Positions 8,924 through 17,900 of a stretch of DNA of 64,000 nucleotides are shown one piece after another. Source of the DNA: Flavobacterium sp. ASV13 (GTDB lineage: Bacteria; Bacteroidota; Bacteroidia; Flavobacteriales; Flavobacteriaceae); the NCBI RefSeq assembly GCF_000745775.1, contig NZ_JQJY01000003.1, positions 186,001-250,000 on the forward strand. Direction: 5' to 3'. The notes under the pieces are model-generated. The model saw only the letters and a list, made by a program, of their open reading frames with translations. It was not told where the DNA came from and searched no databases. Position 1 is the first letter of the stretch. Every line of letters begins with the position of its first letter. Position numbers and translations under genes: made by a program.

Positions 8924-10840
8924 TTATTGTTTTTTAGGGTTTTTTCCTTCTTTTAAATCTTTAGTATCCATCATTTCCATTAATTTCAATCCTAATAATC
9001 CACTAATTGAACCATCAGAACCACCATTTCCGGAAATCAATACATCTGGAATTACTTTGATATTTCCTTTACCAATTTCTTCTGTTACTTTATAACGGGT
9101 AAAGTTATCACCTCCCATTGCACTAACCTGAAGTTGATAAGCTTCAGCAGTTGATTTACCAATCGCCATAATTTTCTCCGCTTCGGCCAAACCTGTTTTT
9201 GAGATTTTTTCAGCTTCGGCGCTAGCATTTAATCTTGTTGCTTCTGCCTGTGCTCCTGCTCTTGCTTTAGTCGCTTCGGCTTCAGCGCTTGCACGCATTT
9301 TTGTTGCTTCAGCTTCGGCATTTACGTTCAGTTTCAAACTTGTTGCGTCTCCTTCTGCTTTTTTTACCGTTGCATCTGCCGTTCTTTGTGCGATTTCAAC
9401 ACTTTGTGAAGCACGAACAATTTCTTTCTGCATATCAGCAATAGCAGTTTCTTTTTCCATTCCCTGACGCTGTTCCTGAGCCATTCTTTGCGTTTGATAT
9501 GTTTTTTGCTCTTCTTCTGCTAATTTTCTGTCAGTCAAAGTTTTCATCAACGAATCTGGTGGAACGATATCTCCAATTAAGGTATCAACAGCATTTACGT
9601 TATATTCGTCAAGCACCAATTTAATATGATTTTTAGCCGATTCCTGACGCTCTTTTCTTGTTGTCAAGAACGAAATTACATCACTGTCCTGAGCCGAGTT
9701 TCTAAAATAGTTACCAATTGTTGGTTCTAAAACCTGAGAAACCAAGTTATTCATACTTCCAAAACGTGCAATTACTTTTGGCGCTTCAGCAGCCGGAACG
9801 TGAATGATTTGTGCAACGTCTAGATTAAAAGGGAAACCATCTTTTGAACGAACTGTAATTGTAGACAAATTTTTATCTAAATCATGCGATTCACTTCTGG
9901 CATTTGCCCAGTTTAAAACCAAGTTTGTTGTTGGCACTGCTTCTAGCTTTGTCGTATATTTATTTAGTGCATATTTTCCAGGTCCAAGTGGCTCCATCCA
10001 AACACCACGCTGTCCTTTAGAAACAATATTTCCGTGTTTGAAAGTATCTCCGGTAACATCCTGACCATCTTCTCCAATATAGGAGATTACAACGCCAACA
10101 TAACCAATTGGAACATCTGTCATTGGGTTTTGTTCAATTTGAATTCCCCATGTATTGATATAATACGAACCTGCCAACATTACCTGAGGCTGTAAACCAC
10201 GATTTCCGCCACTTTCCAAAAACTTGTCAAAATCTTGAAAGTTATTATGCGCTTCAACAAACTTACCAGCAATCTGACCTTGCGGAATTGGTTCACCATC
10301 AAGAGCCGTCACGATACCAATCATATTTTCATAAATCTTAATCTGCTCGGCAACTACAATTTCAAATAAAAACGTATTAATACGATAAGATCCTGTAGTA
10401 ATAAAAGCAGTCTGACGACCTTTTTGACCTCCGTTATTCAAGAATGCGGTAGCGTCCTGAAAATTATCACTGTCTACTCTTCTAGCTAAGATACGTCCGG
10501 TTGGGATTTCCTTTCCGTCTTTACTTAAAACCAATCCAATTTTTCCTTCCGGAATAATCGTAAATCCAGTCATATCGATTGAATATTGCCAGATCCACAT
10601 TCCCCAGTATAAACCTGGAGCAAGTGTTTGCGCCTGATAACCCGCTTCGCCTTTAGTCGCAATAATACGGCCATCTGGCAAAGATTTGTCGGCTCCAAAC
10701 AAAACGAATTTTTTGGTCACTAAACCAATTTTATCCTCAGGAACGATCACCATTCCGAAGAAAACACGTAAAATAAATTTGTAAAAAAGAAAGGCAAATA
10801 AAATTAAAAGTATCCACCAATAAGAAGTAATTTCATTCAT
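8924..10840 (-). CDS. Flotillin-like SPFH-domain membrane protein
   Basis: 638 residues. A single N-terminal membrane helix (about 8-30), then four related segments each opening with IGxV-type text (about 34-82, 97-160, 171-235, 245-300), an SPFH/band-7 core (about 300-445), and an Ala/Glu-rich coiled-coil zone with AEAEATK-type heptads (about 470-575). Flotillins scaffold membrane microdomains by oligomerising. The segments at 97-160 and 171-235 are clear tandem duplicates (shared IPxGxI, NFQD and GGxxG elements), which standard flotillins of about 500 residues lack. Monocistronic, with its own terminator. Confidence 0.88.
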   Translation of the reverse strand: MNEITSYWWILLILFAFLFYKFILRVFFGMVIVPEDKIGLVTKKFVLFGADKSLPDGRIIATKGEAGYQAQTLAPGLYWGMWIWQYSIDMTGFTIIPEGKIGLVLSKDGKEIPTGRILARRVDSDNFQDATAFLNNGGQKGRQTAFITTGSYRINTFLFEIVVAEQIKIYENMIGIVTALDGEPIPQGQIAGKFVEAHNNFQDFDKFLESGGNRGLQPQVMLAGSYYINTWGIQIEQNPMTDVPIGYVGVVISYIGEDGQDVTGDTFKHGNIVSKGQRGVWMEPLGPGKYALNKYTTKLEAVPTTNLVLNWANARSESHDLDKNLSTITVRSKDGFPFNLDVAQIIHVPAAEAPKVIARFGSMNNLVSQVLEPTIGNYFRNSAQDSDVISFLTTRKERQESAKNHIKLVLDEYNVNAVDTLIGDIVPPDSLMKTLTDRKLAEEEQKTYQTQRMAQEQRQGMEKETAIADMQKEIVRASQSVEIAQRTADATVKKAEGDATSLKLNVNAEAEATKMRASAEAEATKARAGAQAEATRLNASAEAEKISKTGLAEAEKIMAIGKSTAEAYQLQVSAMGGDNFTRYKVTEEIGKGNIKVIPDVLISGNGGSDGSISGLLGLKLMEMMDTKDLKEGKNPKKQ

Positions 10841-11175
10841 AGTTTTTGATATTTAGTTGTACAAACATAGGAGAAATATGATATGTTAAAATGAAATTTT
10901 TTAAAAATTAACATTTGGAAATTTCTTCCTAAAAATGTTAAAATTTGACTTTAATTATATCGTTGGAATTGTCAATTTTTGACACGATTTTTAGCTGAAC
11001 AAACTATGATTCGCATTTTGGCTTTTAAGCGATTTTAACAAAGGTTCTGACATTCTGAGATATTATTATGGCAAATTTTTATTTCTGAATTTTATTATAA
11101 AGGTGTTAATCGATTTTACATTTATATCGAAATGTCATACCTTATATATAAGTAAAAATTTTCCAATCTGAAGTT

Positions 11176-11195
11176 AGACGCACTGCTGTGCGTCT
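11176..11195. repeat. Short REP-like hairpin followed by CTCTACAAT
   Basis: AGACGCAC, loop TGCT, GTGCGTCT: an 8-bp perfect stem, then CTCTACAATC. The trailing CTCTACAAT is shared with the palindrome cluster at 32036-32132, suggesting one related repeat superfamily. Confidence 0.7.
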
Positions 11196-11218
11196 CTACA
11201 ATCTATACGTATAAAAAA

Positions 11219-11252
11219 ACTTAGCATCTTAGCAACTTAGAACCTTAGCCAC
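11219..11252. repeat. CTTAG octamer cluster upstream of truA
   Basis: Four consecutive 8-base units CTTAGCAT, CTTAGCAA, CTTAGAAC, CTTAGCCA on the coding strand of truA. Same family as the array at 8772-8858, read from the other strand. Confidence 0.85.
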
Positions 11253-11261
11253 TTTTTTTCG

Positions 11262-11269
11262 TACCTTTG
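11262..11269 (+). promoter_or_regulatory. Putative -7 box (TACCTTTG) for truA
   Basis: Exact TAnnTTTG match 26 bases before the GTG start at 11296, immediately after the octamer cluster. Confidence 0.5.
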
Positions 11270-11295
11270 CCATTCTGAACCTTTGAACCTCTACT

Positions 11296-12036
11296 GTGAG
11301 ATATTTTATTCAATTTGCTTATAACGGAACACATTATCATGGCTGGCAATTTCAGCCCAATGCATCTTCTGTTCAGGAAACTTTAAACAAAGCACTTTCG
11401 GTTTTACTAAATTCGCCTATAAATGTTATGGGCGCTGGGCGAACAGACACTGGCGTTCATGCCGAAGAAATGTATGGACATTTTGATTTTGAAACTCAAT
11501 TAGACATTCCGAATTTAGTGCATAAACTGAATTCGTATTTACCTAAAGATATTGCCATTTATGACATTATTTTGGTTCATGATGAAGCGCATTGCCGATT
11601 TGATGCTACAAAACGAACATACGAATATCATATCAACACTGTTAAAAATCCGTTTTCACAGGAACTCAGCTGGTATTTTAATCAAAAATTAGATGTAGCT
11701 TTGATGAATGAAGCCGCAAAAATTTTATTGAATCATACCGACTTTCAATGTTTTTCTAAAGTAAATACAGATGTAAATACATTTGATTGCACGATTTTTG
11801 AGGCATATTGGAAACAAGAAAACAACAAATTGATTTTTACGATTTCGGCAAACCGATTTTTACGAAATATGGTTCGTTCTATTGTGGGAACTTTAGTAAA
11901 CATAGGACTGCATAAAATCTCTTTGTCTGATTTTGAAAACATTATTGCAAGTAAAAGCAGAGAAAAAGCAGGATTTTCGGTTCCTGCACATGGTTTATAT
12001 TTAACCGAAATAAAATACGATTACATCATAAAATAG
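11296..12036 (+). CDS. truA: tRNA pseudouridine(38-40) synthase TruA
   Basis: 246 residues, normal length for TruA. The catalytic aspartate is Asp51 in GAGRTDTGVHA; the start RYFIQFAYNGTHYHGWQFQ and the late RFLRNMVRSIVGTL block are family signatures. It isomerises uridines 38-40 in the anticodon stem of several tRNAs. The start is GTG, chosen because the family's N-terminal strand begins right there and no ATG precedes it in frame. The stop codon overlaps the left end of a palindromic element that fills the gap to the ABC transporter gene. Confidence 0.95.
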   Translation: MRYFIQFAYNGTHYHGWQFQPNASSVQETLNKALSVLLNSPINVMGAGRTDTGVHAEEMYGHFDFETQLDIPNLVHKLNSYLPKDIAIYDIILVHDEAHCRFDATKRTYEYHINTVKNPFSQELSWYFNQKLDVALMNEAAKILLNHTDFQCFSKVNTDVNTFDCTIFEAYWKQENNKLIFTISANRFLRNMVRSIVGTLVNIGLHKISLSDFENIIASKSREKAGFSVPAHGLYLTEIKYDYIIK

Positions 12037-12174
12037 CCCTGATTGCAGTGAAAAGCTTTTTTGAAAAAAATATTGTTTTTGTAATTTTTATGGAGCGACC
12101 AACGGAAGCTTTATAAAAATAATACAAAAACATATTTTTGAGAAAAACTTGTAACGAAAAGCAGGAATAGCTCC
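12034..12174. repeat. 140-bp palindromic intergenic element with conserved-looking ends
   Basis: Between truA and the ABC transporter. Left end AGCCCTGATTGCAG, right end CAGGAATAGCTCC (imperfect inverted copies of each other). Inside, a left arm around 12075-12090 (TATTGTTTTTGTA then ATTTTTAT) is inverted as ATAAAAATAATACAAAAACATA (12114 onward; shown in part). The centre is a GC-richer loop GGAGCGACCAACGGAAGC (12092-12109). The whole could fold into one long hairpin. I see no ORF in it. Confidence 0.75.
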
Positions 12175-12183
12175 TTAAAATAC

Positions 12184-13938
12184 ATGAAAGCAAAAGCATT
12201 CGATACCGGATTATTCAAACGAATTTTAAAATATACAAAACCTTATAAATGGCGTTATTATGGCGTTATTGTTTTTGCAATTTCGCTATCGATTTTTGCT
12301 GCTCTTCGTCCTTATTTACTAAAACAAACGGTTGACGGTTATATCAAGACGCATGATAAATATGGTTTACTCCTATATATTGTCTTAATGGGCGGCGTAC
12401 TTTTAATGGAGGTTTTTTCACAATTCTATTTTGTTTATTGGGCGAATTGGCTCGGGCAAGACATTGTAAAAGATATTCGTACCAAACTTTTCAAACATAT
12501 TTTAAGTTTTAGAATGAAGTATTTTGATTTGGTACCGGTTGGACAACTGGTTACCCGATCAGTTTCGGATATTGAATCAATTGCCCGTATTTTCAGTCAA
12601 GGACTTTTTATGATTATCAGTGATTTGATGAAAATGCTGGTGGTTTTACTTTTTATGTTTTATATGAACTGGAAACTAACTTGGATTGTTGTAGTTGCCA
12701 TGCCGATTTTGGTTTACATCACCCGAATTTTTCAGCGCAAAATGCAAGTTGCTTTTGAAGAAGTAAGAACTCAAATTGCAAATATGAATTCATTCGTTCA
12801 GGAACGTGTTACAGGAATGAAAATCGTACAGCTTTTTAACAGAGAAAAAATCGAAGCTGAAAATTTTAAAGTTATAAATGACAAACACCGAGTTGCATGG
12901 ATAAAGACCATTTTATATAACTCGATTTTCTTCCCGATTGCTGATATTATTTCGTCAATTACTTTAGGATTAGTGGTTGTTTTTGGCGGATTCAAAATTT
13001 TGAACGGAGACCATTTTACGACTTTCGGAGATTTATTCTCTTATACGATGTTTATCGGAATGCTTTTTAACCCGTTACGACAGATTGCAGATAAATTCAA
13101 CGAGATGCAATTAGGAATGATTGCGGCGAATCGTGTTTTTGATATTATTGACACACAAGATCATATTCAGGACACTGGAACTATTGAAGCTCCTGTATTT
13201 GAAGGAAGTATTGAATTTAAGGATGTTCGTTTTAGTTATATTCCTGAGGAAGAAGTAATAAAAGGAATTGATTTGTCTGTCAATTCTGGACAAACTATTG
13301 CAATTGTAGGTTCTACAGGTGCCGGAAAATCTACTATTATTAATTTGCTGAATCGCTTTTATGAAATCAACAGCGGAAGCATTTATATTGACGGACATAA
13401 TATCGAAAACTATACATTGGCTTCTTTAAGAAAACAAATTGCTGTGGTTTTGCAGGATGTATTTTTGTTTGCTGATACGATTTACAATAATATAACTTTA
13501 CATAATCCTGATATTACACGCGAAAAAGTATTGGAAGCCGCTAAAAAAATTGGCGTTCATGATTTCATTATGAGTCTTCCTGATAATTATGATTTTGATG
13601 TAAAAGAACGTGGTGTGATGCTGTCGTCTGGACAAAGACAATTGATCGCGTTTTTACGTTCGTATGTAAGTAATCCGAGTATTTTGATTTTGGATGAAGC
13701 AACCTCATCGATTGATACTTATTCTGAAGAATTAATTCAACGTGCTACTGAAACTATTACTAAAGGCAGAACTTCGATAATTATTGCCCACCGATTAGCA
13801 ACAATCGTAAACGCAGATAAGATTGTTGTAATGGATAAAGGACTTATCGTGGAGCAAGGAACACATCAGGAACTGCTTAATAAAGCGGATGGCTATTACA
13901 AAAACTTATACGATTCGCAGTTTTCTGTAGCTAATTAA
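12184..13938 (+). CDS. ABC transporter half-unit (exporter type, fused permease and ATPase)
   Basis: 584 residues. Six-helix ABC exporter membrane domain (about 25-310) followed by the nucleotide-binding domain: Walker A GSTGAGKS (376-383), signature LSSGQ (480-484), Walker B ILILDE (500-505) and H-loop His536 (IAHR). The architecture is of the MsbA/multidrug half-transporter class that works as a dimer exporting lipids, peptides or drugs. The substrate cannot be inferred; there is no adjacent partner subunit. The single ORF can form a homodimer, since all ATPase motifs are intact. Confidence 0.92.
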   Translation: MKAKAFDTGLFKRILKYTKPYKWRYYGVIVFAISLSIFAALRPYLLKQTVDGYIKTHDKYGLLLYIVLMGGVLLMEVFSQFYFVYWANWLGQDIVKDIRTKLFKHILSFRMKYFDLVPVGQLVTRSVSDIESIARIFSQGLFMIISDLMKMLVVLLFMFYMNWKLTWIVVVAMPILVYITRIFQRKMQVAFEEVRTQIANMNSFVQERVTGMKIVQLFNREKIEAENFKVINDKHRVAWIKTILYNSIFFPIADIISSITLGLVVVFGGFKILNGDHFTTFGDLFSYTMFIGMLFNPLRQIADKFNEMQLGMIAANRVFDIIDTQDHIQDTGTIEAPVFEGSIEFKDVRFSYIPEEEVIKGIDLSVNSGQTIAIVGSTGAGKSTIINLLNRFYEINSGSIYIDGHNIENYTLASLRKQIAVVLQDVFLFADTIYNNITLHNPDITREKVLEAAKKIGVHDFIMSLPDNYDFDVKERGVMLSSGQRQLIAFLRSYVSNPSILILDEATSSIDTYSEELIQRATETITKGRTSIIIAHRLATIVNADKIVVMDKGLIVEQGTHQELLNKADGYYKNLYDSQFSVAN

Positions 13939-14193
13939 ACTTAGAATAACACAAACAATTTAATCATTTACAAATGATTTCATTAAAACCTTAACTTATT
14001 CCATTAAAATCAAGCAAGAAATCGACCTCTTTTTTATTAAAAACAAAAAATAAAAGAGAATTCATAATTTTATGTACTAAAATTAGGTTTAAAATGCTAA
14101 AAAATCATTTCTAAACGTTAAATCAGCGTTATAGAAATCATAAAACTGCTCTTGACTGCTAGTGCTTTAACATTTCATTTTTGGTTTATTATT

Positions 14194-14201
14194 TATCTTT
14201 G
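14194..14201 (+). promoter_or_regulatory. Putative -7 box (TATCTTTG) for the NUMOD4/HNH-like gene
   Basis: Exact TAnnTTTG match 22 bases before the ATG at 14224. The 285-base gap upstream holds no other recognised element. Confidence 0.45.
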
Positions 14202-14223
14202 AGATTATAGAAATCAAATGTAA

Positions 14224-14814
14224 ATGAAAATGCCACAAAATAGATTTTACCCAGAAGAACAATTCAAAGAAATAGAAATAAATGCTTCATTACAACTTAG
14301 ATATGCCATTTCAAACAGAGGCCGATTAATAAGTTTTACTGACGAAATTGAAAACGGCCGAATCCTTAAAGGCGGATTGAGCGATGGTTATCCAACCTTT
14401 AGATTCAAAGTTAAAAAAGACGACAAAATTGTCAACAAATATCTTTTTCTTTACAAATTAGTTGCCCAATATTTTATCCCGAAACAATCTGAAGATCAAA
14501 CCTATGTACTTCACTTGGATTACAACAGAAGCAATGATGACGCAAGTAATTTGCGTTGGGCTACAAAACAGGAAATGATGGCACACAGCCGTAAAAGTCC
14601 GCGTGTTATTCAGGCAAAAAAGAATCTCATCGAGCACAACTTAAAAGCTGACGGAAGAAAATTGACCACTACAAAAGTGATGTTGATCAAGAAAATCTTG
14701 GCTAGACCAGAACAAAAAACACGTTTGAAAATGATCGCTAAACAATTTGGTGTAAGCGAAATGCAAATTAGACGTATTGCCAGCGGTGAAAACTGGGGAC
14801 ACGTGAAAATTTAA
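14224..14814 (+). CDS. NUMOD4/HNH-like DNA-binding protein
   Basis: 196 residues. The first 60 residues resemble NUMOD4 (YAISNRGRLISF, then LKGGLSDGYPTFRF), the module found in homing endonucleases. Residues 98-120 match an HNH core (VLHLDYNRSNDDASNLRWAT), with His then Asn-rich loop and NLRW. The C-terminus (about 165-195) looks like a helix-turn-helix (MIAKQFGVSEMQIRRIASG). No intron or inserted host gene is seen nearby, and it has its own promoter box and terminator, so it may act as a regulator or a free-standing nuclease. Nuclease activity is unproven: the usual His-x-Asp-Gly is His-Leu-Asp-Tyr here. Confidence 0.75.
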   Translation: MKMPQNRFYPEEQFKEIEINASLQLRYAISNRGRLISFTDEIENGRILKGGLSDGYPTFRFKVKKDDKIVNKYLFLYKLVAQYFIPKQSEDQTYVLHLDYNRSNDDASNLRWATKQEMMAHSRKSPRVIQAKKNLIEHNLKADGRKLTTTKVMLIKKILARPEQKTRLKMIAKQFGVSEMQIRRIASGENWGHVKI

Positions 14815-14840
14815 ATTTTAAAATCTTAGAATTCAAAAAG

Positions 14841-14868
14841 AAAGAGGCAATTGAGCCTCTTTTTTTTG
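14841..14868 (+). terminator. Terminator after the NUMOD4/HNH-like gene
   Basis: AGAGGC (14843-14848), loop AATTGA, GCCTCT (14855-14860) and an eight-T run. Confidence 0.88.
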
Positions 14869-14971
14869 TTTAAAAACAGGCTGTTTTGACAAATAAAAAA
14901 GGAAGAATAATAGGATTAATTACAATTATTAATTGTAAACTTGCAGTATCCAAAACCAAAAAACTTCCTAC

Positions 14972-17900
14972 ATGAAGAGAAAACTACTTGTCCTGTTATC
15001 TGTATTGTTTATCAGTTCTTTTACCTACGCACAGTATACTACAATTCCTGATGTAAATTTTGAAAATAGGTTAATACAGCTTAAGATTGATTCTGGTTTG
15101 CCAGACGGAAAAGTATTAACCGCCAATATCAAAACAGTTCAGACTCTGGACGTTGGTTTTAGCAAAATTTCAAACCTCAATGGTATTGAAGATTTTACGG
15201 AACTGCAGGTTTTACGTTGTTCGTCAAACTATCTGACAACATTGGATGTAACTAAAAATACCAAGTTAACTGTTGTAGATTGTAGTTTCAATAAGCTGAC
15301 ATATTTAAACATTTCAAACCTTCTTTTATTAAACGGACTTACTTGTTCTGATAATGAATTAACTAGCCTAGATATCTCTTCAAATCCAATCCTAAATGGT
15401 ATTCGATGCGGAAACAACAATTTGATAAGCCTAAACTTGAAAAATGGCTACAATTCTAAATTTAATGATTATTTCATAGACTTTAAAAACAATCCCCATT
15501 TAGATTGTATTCAGGTTGATAATATTACCTATTCAAATTCAAAATGGAGCACTTATAAAGATGCTGCAGCCGTTTTCTCCAATTCGTGCGGGCCAAAATA
15601 CACCACTATTACAGATTCCAATTTTGAAAACAAATTAATCAATCTAGGAATAGATAAAGATGGTCTTAACGGTAAAGTTCTGACTTCAGACATTGTTTCT
15701 GTAACTACGCTTGACATCTCAAATAATGCGATTAAAGATCTGACAGGACTTGAAGATTTTTTCGGTTTGACCAATTTGAATATTTCAGGCAATTCTCCCT
15801 CAAAATTGGATTTGACCTGGCAGAAAAAATTAAAAACTTTAGATTGCAGTAACAGTCAATTAACAGCCTTGAATCTTGCTAAAAACATCAATTTAGAAAC
15901 GCTGAATTGCTCTAATAATAAAATCACTACAACCAATTTATGGAATAATACATTGCTAATTTCTGTTAAAGCGAACGGCAATTTATTTACAACACTGGAT
16001 ATTGACGGATTGAAAGTTTTGCAGACAATTGATGTCAGCGACAATCAATTGACTTCTTTAAACCTTAGCCAAAATGTGTTATTGACACAATTGAAGTGCA
16101 GCAATAACAAGATCACGGCTCTAAATACCTCTAAAAATATAAATCTGAATTCGATCTATTTCGGTTCTAATAAATTAACCACTTTTGATATTTCTCTTAA
16201 TCCGCTTTTAACCGAAATATCTTGCGAGAATAATTTACTTGCTTCTTTAAATCTTAAAAACGGAAATAATACTAATTTCAAAACATACGATTTTAGAAAT
16301 AATCCAGCGTTAGCTTGTATAGAAGTTGATAATGCTGCCTATTCTACCTCAAATTGGTCATCCAAAAAAGATGCCGCAACGACATACAATGTATATTGCG
16401 GACCGTTTACCACTATTCCCGATTCTGCTTTTGAAGATAAATTAATTGCCTTGGGAATTGATAAAGACGGAAAAAACGGAAAAATAGTAACAGCTTTTAT
16501 TTCGAATCTTACCTCTCTGGATCTTTCTAACAGTTCGATTACTGATCTTACCGGAATTAAGGATTTTACTGCTTTGACCACTCTTACTGTTTCGGGCAAT
16601 CAATTAGTGAATCTTGATCTTTCAAATAATAAAAACCTTAAAGTTTTAAATTGTTCCAACAATCAACTGGCTTCTTTAGATGTATCTAAAAACACTTTGC
16701 TTACGGACTTTTATTGTAACAATAATCTTTTAAAAACTTTAAATATAAAGAATGGCAAAAACACAAAACTTGTAAATTTTGATTTCAGAAATAATCCAAA
16801 TTTAACTTGTATTGAAGTCGATGTTGTTTCGTACGCTACAACAAATTGGTCTGCAAAAAAAGATCCGGCAACAACTTTTGAAATTTTTTGCGGAGATTAT
16901 ACTCTGATTCCGGATTATGCTTTTGAAACTTCTCTGATAAACAAAGGAATCGATATTGACGGAAGAAACGGTAAAGTGCTTACCTCAAGTATATCCGGAT
17001 TAACAAAGCTTGATGTATCTAATACTTCAATTTCAAATCTAAAAGGAATTCAAGACTTCAAAAGTTTGATTAATTTAAGTTGTTATAACAGCAAAATTAC
17101 AGCTTTAGATTTATCTCAAAATACTCAATTAGAGACTTTAAATTGTTCTGGCAATTTACTGACGACTTTAAATGTTACGAATAATAAAAAATTGCTGTCA
17201 TTAAATTTTAATACAAATTCTATAGTCAATATCGATTTGTCTCAAAATATTTTGCTGCAAAGTTTAGATTGTTCTTCAAATTTATTTACGGCTTTAGATA
17301 TTTCACAAAATACGGCATTAACAAGCTTAACGTGTAATACCAACAAACTAACTGCTTTAGATATATCGAAAAACACTTCAATAAGTGTTCTAAATTGCTA
17401 TGGAAATAAAATTACCAATCTGGATCTGACATTGCAAAAGGGTTTAACAAACTTAAACTGCAGCAGTAATGCACTTACCTCTTTAGACGTATCAAAAAAC
17501 CTTTCAATTACAGATTTTGATTGTAGTGGAAATAAAATAACAAACCTGGATTTATCAAAAAACACTAGTCTTAAAAATATAAATTGTGGTGTCAATTCAC
17601 TACGTAGTTTAAACCTGAAAAACGGGAATAATGCTCTGTTTAATCAGGTAAGAGTATCAGTTAACTACGAAATGTATTGCATACAAGTAGATAATGAAGA
17701 CGATTTTAATACCCGATTTAAAAATTATAAAGATCAACAAGCTGTTTATTCTGAAAATTGTGATCAAGTTACCTTGATTCCGGATCCTGCATTTGAAGAT
17801 GTTTTAATTGCCAATTATATTGACATAGATGGAAAAAATGGAAAAGTGCAGACTTTTAGAATCAAACAAAGGCCATCGCTTTATGTGAGCGCTTATAAAG

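Larger units (their letters stand above)
10841..11295. other. 455-bp intergenic region between the flotillin-like gene and truA
   Basis: A divergent intergenic region. The first 320 bases are AT-rich with no ORF or recognisable RNA. It then holds a 20-base hairpin at 11176-11195, a CTTAG octamer cluster at 11219-11252 and a promoter-like box at 11262-11269. The promoter of the flotillin-like gene must lie in the left part, but I see no clear consensus. Confidence 0.6.

Noticed and set aside
14224..14814. Homing endonuclease in an intron
   Set aside because: The gene has its own promoter box and terminator and does not interrupt another gene.
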